DNA from: Oceanipulchritudo coccoides
Lineage (GTDB): Bacteria > Verrucomicrobiota > Verrucomicrobiia > Opitutales > Oceanipulchritudinaceae
DNA length: 64,000 bases
Reading direction: 5' to 3'
Assembly (NCBI RefSeq): GCF_010500615.1
Contig: NZ_JAAGNX010000002.1
Span: 300,990-364,989, forward strand
This document shows positions 11,806 through 20,289 of this stretch, one piece after another (positions within the stretch are counted from its first letter, which is position 1; every line of letters begins with the position of its first letter). Below the pieces are notes generated by a model. It did not search any database. It saw only the letters and a program-made list of their open reading frames with translations, and was not told the origin of the DNA. A program made the position numbers and the translations under genes.

Positions 11806-13299
11806 ATGGGTCCCCTTGAGATCAGCATCCTGACCGGATATTTTGTCCTGATCCTTTCGGTCGGATGGCTCATGGGACGACACGAGACCTCGGTTGAGGA
11901 TTATTTTGTCGGGCGACGGCAAATCCCCTGGTGGGCAGTCCTCGGATCACTTGTTGCCACCGAGGTCAGTGCGGCCACATACTTGGCGGTGCCCGCAGTC
12001 GGGTTTTCAGAAAATCTGACCTATCTTCAGTTTGGGGTCGGAAGCTTCTTTGCCCGGATTTTTGTGGCAACAGTCTTTATTGGGGCTTTCTACAAGGCGG
12101 ACTGCCTGAGTATTTACGAATACCTGCAAAAGCGTTTTGGCCAAAGTACTCAATACACCGCCTCCGTCTATTTTCTCGTGACAAGGATTCTCGCCTCGGG
12201 CGTCCGCCTGATGATCGCCGTGACCGGCTTTTCGGTCATTCTCAATATTCCTTTTGGCTGGAGCCTTCTCCTCTTTGGTTCAATCACACTCGGATATACC
12301 TTCATGGGTGGAATTCGGTCTGTAATCTGGACCGACTGCATTCAGGGAATTGTTTTTATTGCCGCCGGATTGGCCGGGGCCAGCTGGTTGCTCAATGAAG
12401 TGGGTGGGTCTGCGTTTTGGCAGACAGCCGCTGAAGCGGGACGGTGGGAACTGGTTCGGTGGGTACCGGAAGGTTCCGGCCCGCTGGGATGGTTCAATGA
12501 TTCCCAATGGGTCGTCACGGCCATCCTTTTTGGATTTGCCAGCACCGTTGCCGCACTTGGCACAGATCAGGATATGGCGCAGCGCCTTCTTTCCAGCAAA
12601 TCTGCTCGCCACGCCAAGCGCAGTCTCATTGTCAGTGGCTTTATCGCCCTTCCGGTCGCAGGGCTTTTCCTTTTTCTCGGGGTTGCCCTTTATGTTTACT
12701 TTCAGGCCAATCCCGACCCGGATTTTCCCACGAAGCTGGTGGATGGCCATGAGGTTCCCGACAGCGACAAGGCGTTTTCCTATTTTATGGTGACCGCAAT
12801 CCCGGCATGGCTGAAAGGGCTTCTTTTGACAGGGGTGCTCGCGGCAGCCATGTCCAGTCTGGATTCCGCCATGGCAGCGCTCAGCACCTCGACCGTGAGG
12901 GATTTGCTCCAACCACTCATGCCCCGCACAACCTCAGCTTCACGTTGGCTCTGGACTAGCCGGGCTTTTACGGTGCTGTTTGCCATCCTTTTGATGCTCG
13001 CCGCCTGGTTCCTGCGTGACGGGGGCAAGTTCCTCTGGTTGGCCTTTAAGATCACCAGCCTCACTTATGGCAGCCTTCTGGGGGTATTCCTTCTGGGAAT
13101 TTTCAGCAAACGGGGATCGGACCGGGTCAACCTGTGGGCCATGCTTGCGGGCACAGCCCTTTCCGCCTCCGGCCTCTGGCTAATTGAAACCGGGGCACTG
13201 CCATTGGCTTGGACGTGGCTGCTCCTGATCGGGACCTCAACTACATTTCTTATAGGCCTTATACCCCACTCGGGTCTTTCAGCGAAGGAACTCAGGTAA
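11806..13299 (+). CDS. Sodium:solute symporter (SSS/SLC5 family)
   Basis: Inner-membrane carrier coupling Na+ entry to uptake of an unknown solute. The 497-residue protein has about 13 hydrophobic spans. The loop with the family pattern ALGTDQDMAQRLLSSKS lies near residues 245-262. The Ser-rich helix AAAMSSLDSAMAALSTS near 345-361 includes residues expected at the Na2 site. The substrate cannot be told from sequence. It lies between a glycosyltransferase and a sensor kinase on the same strand, with no clear terminator between it and either neighbour. Confidence 0.93.
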   Translation: MGPLEISILTGYFVLILSVGWLMGRHETSVEDYFVGRRQIPWWAVLGSLVATEVSAATYLAVPAVGFSENLTYLQFGVGSFFARIFVATVFIGAFYKADCLSIYEYLQKRFGQSTQYTASVYFLVTRILASGVRLMIAVTGFSVILNIPFGWSLLLFGSITLGYTFMGGIRSVIWTDCIQGIVFIAAGLAGASWLLNEVGGSAFWQTAAEAGRWELVRWVPEGSGPLGWFNDSQWVVTAILFGFASTVAALGTDQDMAQRLLSSKSARHAKRSLIVSGFIALPVAGLFLFLGVALYVYFQANPDPDFPTKLVDGHEVPDSDKAFSYFMVTAIPAWLKGLLLTGVLAAAMSSLDSAMAALSTSTVRDLLQPLMPRTTSASRWLWTSRAFTVLFAILLMLAAWFLRDGGKFLWLAFKITSLTYGSLLGVFLLGIFSKRGSDRVNLWAMLAGTALSASGLWLIETGALPLAWTWLLLIGTSTTFLIGLIPHSGLSAKELR

Positions 13300-13360
13300 A
13301 TTCCATATAGATTCTTTGAGGGAAATCTGCTAACTTCGTTTTCGGTAGGAAAAAATAGGC

Positions 13361-14785
13361 ATGGCATTGTGGCAAAATAAAGACGATACATCCACGGATC
13401 ACCGATCCGAGCAGGAGCTTTTCAAGGAGTATTATCCATTGGTATTAACCATTCTGGATGAAATCCATCCGCTGCTCGAGCGAACCGTGGACCAGCGGGA
13501 AGTTCTCGCTATGGCCAGCATGCACCTGGGCCGCCTGATCCGTGCACGCAAACGGGTTGGCCGCCGGGAGCTCAGGAAATCAATCGAAAAGTTCCTGGTT
13601 GATAACTTTGCCCTCGAAGCCTCCGCAGAAGATATTCTCAACAATGCGGTGCTTCCGCCCTTGAGTGAGGAGACCCTGAAAGGCAGCCGGATCCTGATTG
13701 TCGACGATAGCGCGATGGCGCGGCGGCAAATCCAGTTTTTCCTGAAACGGGACGGATTCGAGGTCTATGAGGCCAAATCCGGAGAGGAAGCACTTTGGCT
13801 CATCAACGAGGTGGATCCCGAGCTGATCCTCATGGATGTGACCATGGATGGCATGGACGGGATGGAAACGTGTCGCCGGATCAAGGAAGACACAGCGAAT
13901 CTCAATATGCCCGTTATCTTTTTATCCGCAATGGGCGACCGGGAAGAGATTGTCCGTGGCTTCAAAAGCGGAGCGATTGACTACATCGTAAAACCATTTC
14001 ATCCGGCAGAAAGCCTGACACGTATCCGTACGCACTTACATGTCAGGAAGCTGGCGCAGCTGCGCGAGAAGAATATTCTCGAACTAAAGCATCTCAACCA
14101 GACCAAAGACCGGATCCTGCGAGTTGCTTCTCATGACCTCCGGAACCCGGTGGCCGCTATCGCGGGGTTAGCTGAATTCCTCAAGGAAGATACGGAGAAT
14201 ATGTCGGAAAGCCAACAGGAGATTGTCGACGCCATCGAGGAAGCCGGCAGAAGCGTGGTGACACTACTGAATGAGCTTCTGGATCTTTCCGCCTTTGATA
14301 GCGGACAAGTAAACCTGAAAAAGGAATCCCTGGCTGTTTGTGATCTTATCCGAAACCTTGTTCCACTTTTCCGTGGAGAAGCTGAACGGAAGAACATCAA
14401 GCTTGAGTTTACCTGTGAGCCGGGGCTCCCTAAAATTTCCTGCGACCGTCAGCAGATACGTCGGGTTGCAGATAACCTTTTTAGCAACGCCCTTAAGTTT
14501 ACACCTCACGGTGGAACGGTGTCCGTCCATGTAAAGGCTACCGGACAGGATGTGGTCATGGAAGTCAAAGATACCGGGCCGGGAATCCCAACGCACGAAT
14601 CGGGTTCGCTCTTCAAGGAGTTTGGAACAACCTCCAACATGCCCACGGGCGGGGAAAAGAGCACCGGGTTGGGCCTTTCAATCTGTCACCGCATTGTCAC
14701 CGCCCACAAGGGCAGTATCAATTACGTCAATTTACCTGAAGGAGGCACTTGCTTCAGCGTAACCCTGCCAGCAATAATAACATAG
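13361..14785 (+). CDS. Hybrid response regulator-histidine kinase
   Basis: Soluble 474-residue signalling protein. Residues 1-105 are a helical region of unknown type. A receiver domain spans about 109-225, with phospho-acceptor Asp159 in LILMDVTMDG and conserved Lys211 in YIVKPF. A dimerisation domain follows, with the phospho-His at about 258 (ASHDLRNP). An ATPase domain comes last, with the N box (DNLFSNALKFTPHGG), DTGPGIP and GEKSTGLGLSI. With the receiver placed before the kinase and no membrane segment, its kinase output may be controlled by phosphorylation from another kinase. There is no partner regulator gene next to it. A strong terminator follows. Confidence 0.93.
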   Translation: MALWQNKDDTSTDHRSEQELFKEYYPLVLTILDEIHPLLERTVDQREVLAMASMHLGRLIRARKRVGRRELRKSIEKFLVDNFALEASAEDILNNAVLPPLSEETLKGSRILIVDDSAMARRQIQFFLKRDGFEVYEAKSGEEALWLINEVDPELILMDVTMDGMDGMETCRRIKEDTANLNMPVIFLSAMGDREEIVRGFKSGAIDYIVKPFHPAESLTRIRTHLHVRKLAQLREKNILELKHLNQTKDRILRVASHDLRNPVAAIAGLAEFLKEDTENMSESQQEIVDAIEEAGRSVVTLLNELLDLSAFDSGQVNLKKESLAVCDLIRNLVPLFRGEAERKNIKLEFTCEPGLPKISCDRQQIRRVADNLFSNALKFTPHGGTVSVHVKATGQDVVMEVKDTGPGIPTHESGSLFKEFGTTSNMPTGGEKSTGLGLSICHRIVTAHKGSINYVNLPEGGTCFSVTLPAIIT

Positions 14786-14811
14786 GAGCGTCTCCTATGG
14801 TTTCTACCCTC

Positions 14812-14843
14812 AAACGGAAGGCGGCCTCCCTTCCGTTTTTTTT
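14812..14843 (+). terminator. Rho-independent terminator after the histidine kinase gene
   Basis: A perfect 10-bp stem (14812-14821 pairing with 14829-14838), a 7-base loop and a run of eight T (14836-14843). It ends transcription of the kinase gene. It overlaps the stop codon of the converging minus-strand SIS gene. On the minus strand the T-run would be only three bases, so it should act mainly on the plus strand. Confidence 0.9.
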
Positions 14844-16302
14844 ATGACAGGTTCTCAAAAACACGAACCACGGCCGCTTCATATGCCAATGGCGTCCCCG
14901 TTTGCTGAAGATGATGGTTTTGCATATAACGCGCTGCGCGGTCGACAAGCTTGTAGTTACTGGGCCTGACAAAGGTCATCAAGTTGCTTTCAAAGCGTTT
15001 CAATCGCCCCATCACGAGTGTGCTGTGTAGGTTCAGGGAACACTTAAGAATCAAATGACGTAATAAAAGCGGCGCTTCATCAAGCCCGAGGTCATGGTCA
15101 ATACCCGCGAATTCCAATGATGGCCCGGCGCCATGGACCAGGAAAGGAACCTGTTTTTTTCCGGAACACCGGGATGATCTCCAGATCAATGCTTCAGCTG
15201 AAATATCATGACCCAGAAGGGTTTTCATGGATGCCTTTCCATCCAGTTCCGGCCACTCAAGAGTGCGCGGCTCACGCCCCAAAAGGTGTTTCCATGCGCT
15301 TTGGCTGTCGGGGCATTCCGGCATACACAGATAACACAGGCTGGTTTCATCGCCGGGGCGGTTTTTGTTTTCGAAGGGAGCGAGCGAGAAAGTAGGGGAG
15401 CGCTCCGTCGTGTCGGTCAGTACAGTCATACCGTAGCGATCTGTCTGATACAAGACATGGTGTCCATCGTTGTAGAGCATGGCTTCCGCCTCAATGAAGG
15501 GAACGAGGAATGATGGATCATGCTGCTGGAGCAGTTCCCCGAAGCCCGTGATCAATTCTTGGGCGGACTCGAGCCCTAGAGCCTCGGAAATAGCCGCCCC
15601 GGCCACCAACATTTGCACCGTGGTTGCTTGCAGGCGGGTCGATCCGGAAAGCGCCATGGGACCTACCTCAAGACAAAAGCTATTCACCTTCTCCGATTCG
15701 AGGACAGCGCGGGATCTTTCAACTATCCGGCAGAGAGTTTCCGGGGGGTTGCAAAAGAGAAACCACGGGGATTCAATTGCTACCTCTGCCGCCTTCATAC
15801 AGGCACCGATAACAAAAGAAGTCTCACCGCCTTCCGTGATCGCAAGGAGAAGGTCTTTTTCGCAGAAGCCGAGCTCCATTAATTGACGCGCACCATATTC
15901 GGGGAAATCCTCAAAGGCTTCAATTGAGCGGATCAAGGCTGCATCTCCTCCCGCCATGAAGCTAATGATGCGATCCCGGTCATCGGTCGGCAACCAGGAT
16001 TCCCGGGCAAAGGTCTCCAGTGAAAGGGCCAACCGTCCGGTGGCACCGCATCCCACGATGAAGATGCGTCCGTCCTCTGAGAGGGTTCGTTGGATGGCGG
16101 CGACAAGTTCCGGGAGAGGCCCCAACCGGCTCGCCAGTGCATCCATTGCCAACAGGTCAGCCCGATGAAACAGCTCGACGGCGCGGATTGGGTCGCGCTG
16201 GGCCAAATCCGCAAGGCCAACGGTCTCCGCGTGTGGCATTTCCGTGACCAGGTCGCCGAGCTTGAATTGCTCACATACCTGCATGAATTCCCCTGCGTCC
16301 AT
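14842..16302 (-). CDS. SIS-domain protein related to MurQ / glucokinase regulatory protein
   Basis: 486 residues, about 190 longer than the bacterial etherase MurQ (about 300). The first half has the MurQ-like pattern: FIVGCGATGRLALSLE near residues 99-114, MAGGDAALIRSIEAFED near 135-151, and ALSGSTRLQATTVQ near 236-249. The second half has weaker similarity to a second SIS domain, as in the mammalian glucokinase regulatory protein. It probably binds or cleaves a phosphorylated amino sugar such as N-acetylmuramic acid 6-phosphate. No sugar kinase or amino-sugar transport gene is nearby. It is divergent from the nucleosidase-like gene, with a shared upstream gap of about 100 bases. Confidence 0.82.
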   Translation of the reverse strand: MDAGEFMQVCEQFKLGDLVTEMPHAETVGLADLAQRDPIRAVELFHRADLLAMDALASRLGPLPELVAAIQRTLSEDGRIFIVGCGATGRLALSLETFARESWLPTDDRDRIISFMAGGDAALIRSIEAFEDFPEYGARQLMELGFCEKDLLLAITEGGETSFVIGACMKAAEVAIESPWFLFCNPPETLCRIVERSRAVLESEKVNSFCLEVGPMALSGSTRLQATTVQMLVAGAAISEALGLESAQELITGFGELLQQHDPSFLVPFIEAEAMLYNDGHHVLYQTDRYGMTVLTDTTERSPTFSLAPFENKNRPGDETSLCYLCMPECPDSQSAWKHLLGREPRTLEWPELDGKASMKTLLGHDISAEALIWRSSRCSGKKQVPFLVHGAGPSLEFAGIDHDLGLDEAPLLLRHLILKCSLNLHSTLVMGRLKRFESNLMTFVRPSNYKLVDRAARYMQNHHLQQTGTPLAYEAAVVRVFENLS

Positions 16303-16403
16303 GTATCCAGATTTCTTTAAATTCCCTTCCCCGTCGAGATTTTCCAGCGATGCCAGTCTAACGTGTTGACCTTGCCGGCACCCGCTTGCGACCCTTTAAC
16401 GAC

Positions 16404-17204
16404 ATGATTCTTGTCACGACAGCCCTGCCCATCGAGGCCAAACCGCTCGTTTCACGGCTTGGGCTGACAGCCATCGCGGACGAGGCATATCCGGTGTACA
16501 AGGGTGAAGATTATGTCCTTGTGGTGACTGGGGTTGGGGCGCTGAAGGCCAGCGCTGCCACGGGTTGGGCCATGGCGCGCTTTCCCGGGATTTTTGCCGC
16601 CATTAATGCGGGCTTTTGCGGGGCTGCCCCCGAAGTCGCCGGGCTACATGAATGGGTTTATATTTCCTCAATAAGGGACAAGGCGAGCGGACGACTTTCG
16701 ATACCGGATATACTCCAGAAACATCCCTTCAGGGAGGCCGCCCTGCTGACTGTCCCAACTGTTGTGAAGGACCGCATTGATTGGAACGGTGTTGTGGACA
16801 TGGAAGGGAGTGGATTCTTTGAGGCGGCAAGGAAGTTTGTTTCCCCGGACCAGATTTCCCTGATTAAATGGGTTTCTGATCCGCTAACGGGTTCCATTCA
16901 CTTGGAGGAGACTTCCAGGGCCTATGCCGAGGGGCTTGACCCAGCGGTGGATTTTATCCGGCAATGGCCCCGCTTCCTTGAAGGAAAAATGGACAAGGCC
17001 CCGGAAGAGCTTGTCGGGCAAGTGGAACAGCGACTGAAGCTGACCTCGACCCAGCGACATTATGTCAGGAAGTGGGCCAGCGGGTATCTGGCGCGGGGTG
17101 GGGATCCCGGGGAGGTTTACAGGCTGTTGCCCGAGGCGGTTCCCGCGAGTAAATCCCAAAACACCCGGATTTTTGAAAGCCTTAAAAATGTATTCAAAAA
17201 CTAG
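16404..17204 (+). CDS. MTA/SAH-nucleosidase-like nucleoside phosphorylase family protein
   Basis: About 266 residues from the ATG at 16404 (an upstream in-frame TTG at 16386 is less likely). The PNP/MTAN fold is shown by ILVTTALPIEAKPL (with the catalytic-type Glu), GVGALKAS, the substrate-binding VDMEGSGFFEAA and WVSD near the end of the domain, which carries the catalytic Asp. Such enzymes release adenine from 5'-methylthioadenosine, S-adenosylhomocysteine or 5'-deoxyadenosine. An extra C-terminal helical stretch of about 70 residues follows. It overlaps the next gene, a radical SAM protein, by 17 bases. A role in clearing SAM-derived nucleosides fits that partner. Confidence 0.85.
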   Translation: MILVTTALPIEAKPLVSRLGLTAIADEAYPVYKGEDYVLVVTGVGALKASAATGWAMARFPGIFAAINAGFCGAAPEVAGLHEWVYISSIRDKASGRLSIPDILQKHPFREAALLTVPTVVKDRIDWNGVVDMEGSGFFEAARKFVSPDQISLIKWVSDPLTGSIHLEETSRAYAEGLDPAVDFIRQWPRFLEGKMDKAPEELVGQVEQRLKLTSTQRHYVRKWASGYLARGGDPGEVYRLLPEAVPASKSQNTRIFESLKNVFKN

Positions 17205-18201
17205 TACATTTTCGCATATTTACATTGAGACGTGCGCACTGGATCATCCGCGCACGCAGGGAATCCTGAAACGCTTTCCAAAAAGCACCGTTGTCGAGGT
17301 GGATGATTACCAGAATGTATTTGGTCGAGGAAAGCAGAACTTCTGGCGCCAGAAAGCGAGTCCAAAACTGATTCTTGGGATAAAAAAGGATAACTTCCTT
17401 TATGAGGGAAACGAGTTTCTACAGGCCAACTTGTCACCAAATTTCTGTTACAATGCGCTTGTCCTGAATTGTCCGTACGATTGTCACTATTGCTATCTTC
17501 AGGGAATGTACGGGAGTGCCAATGTAGTGGCTTTTGTGAACATGGAAGAGTATTTCAAGGCGGCGGAGAATCAGGTAAAAGCCCGTCCCGATCCCTCCAC
17601 TCCGATGCCGTTGGCAATATCCTACGACTCCGACCTCCTTTCCCTTGAGGGTGTGCTTGGTTACGTAAAGGAATGGGTCGATTGGTCGCGCGGGCAACCG
17701 GATGTCCTCGTCGAAGTGCGTACAAAATCCGCAGGCAAGCGGTTTTTCCTCGAGAATGAGCCCTCACGCTCGGTACGGATGGCCTGGACGCTTTCGCCGG
17801 ATTTTGTGTGCCGGCAGTATGAGTCTGGTGCGCCAGGGCTGGATGCGCGACTCGAGGCCCTTAATCAGGCTGTCGAGCGTGGTTGGCGGATTTCCCTTTG
17901 CCTGGATCCGATCCTGAAAGTCAAGAATGCTGACCGCGTCTACCGGGAGTTTATGGACAGGCTTTCTGGTTCCCTGCCCTGGGAGGCCGTTGAACGGGTT
18001 GAGTTGGGGGTCTTCAGGGTCAGTACCAGCTACTTTAAACACATGTTAAAGCGTCCGGATACGGACCTCTTGCATTATCCCTATGAGCATGCTAACAACG
18101 CCGTTTCTTATAATGAAGCCGAGAAGGATGCACTTGTTGAGTTGTGCCGTGGCGGACTTATGAATATACTTTCCGAAGATAAGATACATATATGGACATA
18201 G
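17188..18201 (+). CDS. Radical SAM protein, spore photoproduct lyase family
   Basis: Predicted 337 residues from the ATG at 17188; a longer in-frame reading exists upstream but runs inside the previous gene. The [4Fe-4S] radical SAM motif is LNCPYDCHYCYLQG, with Cys95, Cys99 and Cys102 (CX3CX2C). The N-terminal region and the VEVRTKSA and LSPDFV blocks fit the spore photoproduct lyase (SplB) family, which repairs UV thymine lesions in spores. In the segment PLAISYDSDLL the position where SplB has its H-donating Cys appears to be Tyr146. A different substrate or a different H-donor is therefore likely. It is translationally linked to the genes on both sides. Confidence 0.85.
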   Translation: MYSKTSTFSHIYIETCALDHPRTQGILKRFPKSTVVEVDDYQNVFGRGKQNFWRQKASPKLILGIKKDNFLYEGNEFLQANLSPNFCYNALVLNCPYDCHYCYLQGMYGSANVVAFVNMEEYFKAAENQVKARPDPSTPMPLAISYDSDLLSLEGVLGYVKEWVDWSRGQPDVLVEVRTKSAGKRFFLENEPSRSVRMAWTLSPDFVCRQYESGAPGLDARLEALNQAVERGWRISLCLDPILKVKNADRVYREFMDRLSGSLPWEAVERVELGVFRVSTSYFKHMLKRPDTDLLHYPYEHANNAVSYNEAEKDALVELCRGGLMNILSEDKIHIWT

Positions 18202-19592
18202 CAATTGTAACGGGAGCCTCGAGCTCTCTTGGCCTGGCTATTTCGAAGCGCCTGATCCAGATGGGATTTCGCGTTTACGGACTGGGAGGGGACTACACGG
18301 ACTGCAGCCTGCAGAACGTCAACTTCAAGCCCTATCCCTGCGATTTGGGAGACCCGGAGGCCGTTGAGGCGGCTGCACAAAACATATTGAACAAGGAGAA
18401 GGGCGTTTTCCTCTTGATCAATAATGCCAAGTACTACGGGAAAAAACAGTTTTTTGAAGCAGACCGTGGAGAGATTCAGCGAGTCCTGAACATCAACCTC
18501 TTGTGCCCGCTGATTCTGACACGGGCCCTCGCGGACAGCCTTGTCACCCTGCAGGGGTTTCTCATCCAGCTGGGATCTCCCTACGCGGAAACCAGCCGCG
18601 GAGGGCCAGTCGGAGCAGCTGCTTCGGGCGGCCTGAAGTGGATGGGGGAAGTACTCTTCCATGATTTACGCGATCACGGGGTCAAGGTTTGCCATCTTTC
18701 ACCGGAGCCAAACAGGGGCCGTGATCCCCGCACGGTAGCCCGCCCGGGTGCCCGTGTTGAGTCGGCGATTGATCCGGAAGCCGTGGCCCAGGCGGTAGAG
18801 CAGATTATCCAGAGCCGGTTCGGGAATATCGTCACCGAGATGGTCCTGAGGCCGCTCCGCGTGAGTGAGCCTGAGTTTGATCCAGTCATTCGCCTCCCTT
18901 ATCCCAAGCCAAAGCCCGTTCCATATACGGTTCCCCGGGAAATGATTGAGGCGGAGGAGCAACTGGAAAACGAGGAAATCGATAGAAAACAGAACCAGCG
19001 CAGGAAAAAGCAGCAAACCAAGAAGCGGGCTGCACCCAATGAGCCCAAAGCGGATAAAGAAGTGCCCAAGGGTGAAGACGAGAAAGAGAGACCCAAGCGC
19101 AAGCGGGCCAGAAAAGCCAAATCTTCAAGAACCGCCACCGAGGAGAAAAAGACTGAAGGGAAAGAAAAGCAGGGCGAAAAATCCCCGAGGCGCGACAAGC
19201 CTGCAAAACGGGAACATGCAAAGAAGGAGCCAACCGAGGAAGTCAGCCAGGAGCCGGAACAGAAGCGCCGTCGTCCACGCCGCAAGCCGAGGCCCCCAAT
19301 GACAAGTGTCGGGTTTTTAAATCGCGAAAAGGAGAAGTCAGCCGATTCGGCTGATAATTCAAGGCAGATGAGCCCGGATAAACCGGCGGAGAAAAAACCT
19401 CATCTTAAAGACGAGAAACATCCGGCCAAAAAAGCCCCGAAAAGGGCGGTCAAAAAGGTTGCCAAAAAAGCCGTGAAAAAAGCCGCAACAGCTAAAAAAG
19501 CGGTCGAAAAGTCGACTACCGCTAAAAAGGCTGCTCCAAAAAAGCGTGCAGCAAGGAAAACGGCGAAAAAGGACGCTGCCAAAAGCGTTTGA
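18192..19592 (+). CDS. Short-chain-dehydrogenase-fold protein lacking Tyr/Lys, with histone-H1-like Lys-rich tail
   Basis: 466 residues in two parts. Residues 1-235 are an SDR Rossmann domain: the nucleotide-binding TGASSSLG is present at 7-14, NNAK replaces NNAG at 77-80, and a Ser lies near 129. At the YxASK position the protein reads AAASG (142-146), so the catalytic Tyr and Lys are absent. Residues about 250-466 are highly charged, first Glu/Lys/Arg mixed, then Lys/Ala repeats (AVKKVAKKAVKKAATAKKA) like eukaryotic H1 tails. This suggests nucleic-acid binding. It overlaps the radical SAM gene by 10 bases. The fusion suggests an NAD(P)-binding, DNA-bound accessory protein. Confidence 0.85.
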   Translation: MDIAIVTGASSSLGLAISKRLIQMGFRVYGLGGDYTDCSLQNVNFKPYPCDLGDPEAVEAAAQNILNKEKGVFLLINNAKYYGKKQFFEADRGEIQRVLNINLLCPLILTRALADSLVTLQGFLIQLGSPYAETSRGGPVGAAASGGLKWMGEVLFHDLRDHGVKVCHLSPEPNRGRDPRTVARPGARVESAIDPEAVAQAVEQIIQSRFGNIVTEMVLRPLRVSEPEFDPVIRLPYPKPKPVPYTVPREMIEAEEQLENEEIDRKQNQRRKKQQTKKRAAPNEPKADKEVPKGEDEKERPKRKRARKAKSSRTATEEKKTEGKEKQGEKSPRRDKPAKREHAKKEPTEEVSQEPEQKRRRPRRKPRPPMTSVGFLNREKEKSADSADNSRQMSPDKPAEKKPHLKDEKHPAKKAPKRAVKKVAKKAVKKAATAKKAVEKSTTAKKAAPKKRAARKTAKKDAAKSV

Positions 19593-19651
19593 AATTCTCA
19601 GAATTGATGCGAGAGTTCCAAGCCTTTTGCCGAAATAAGCCGAAAGACAAA

Positions 19652-20284
19652 ATGAGTAAGAATTCAGATAATCCAGAAAATCAAAACCCTGAGGAGCAAT
19701 CCGAGGAAGTGAAGACCCCGGAAGAGGCCTCGCAGGAGCAGGAACAAGCTGTTCATTCCACTGAACCGGATGCTGAGATTAGCGGGCTGCTTAAGAAGCT
19801 CGACGAGGCAACGGCGGAAATTTCAGAACAGAAGGAGCGCTATCTGCGAACCGTCGCAGATCTGGAAAACTACCGGAAGCGTGCCGTTCGCGAGAAGGAT
19901 GAAGCCCGCCGGCAGGCGAACTGCGGCTTGATGGAGGATTTACTACCGATCCTTGATAATTTCCGCCTCGGACTGAAGTCAGCTGAATCCCATGAGGGTG
20001 GAGCGGTCTTTGCCGAGGGATTTCGCATGATTCTCGGACAAATGGAATCGACCTTGCGCCAGAATGGACTCGAGGAGATCAACCCGGAGAAGGGGCCCTT
20101 TGACCCGAATTTTCATGAGGCCGTGGCACATGTGCCGCATGATGAGGTCGCTGACGGCGAAATCATCGAGGTCCACCGTATCGGCTACAAATTGCATGAG
20201 CGCCTTTTGCGTCCCGCATCAGTGCTGATTTCCAGTGGACCGGCGGAGGTAGCCGCTGAAACATCTGAAGCGGAGGAAAAATAG
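19652..20284 (+). CDS. grpE: Nucleotide exchange factor GrpE
   Basis: Co-chaperone that releases ADP from DnaK. I choose the ATG at 19652 (210 residues); a TTG at 19589 overlapping the previous gene and an ATG at 19607 are alternatives. The first about 60 residues are acidic and disordered. A long coiled coil follows (about 60-120, with [22 protein letters not shown] described by LENYRKR), then the C-terminal beta domain with [19 protein letters not shown]. It lies 5 bases before dnaJ. dnaK itself is not in the window. Confidence 0.96.
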   Translation: MSKNSDNPENQNPEEQSEEVKTPEEASQEQEQAVHSTEPDAEISGLLKKLDEATAEISEQKERYLRTVADLENYRKRAVREKDEARRQANCGLMEDLLPILDNFRLGLKSAESHEGGAVFAEGFRMILGQMESTLRQNGLEEINPEKGPFDPNFHEAVAHVPHDEVADGEIIEVHRIGYKLHERLLRPASVLISSGPAEVAAETSEAEEK

Positions 20285-20289
20285 TCCGG

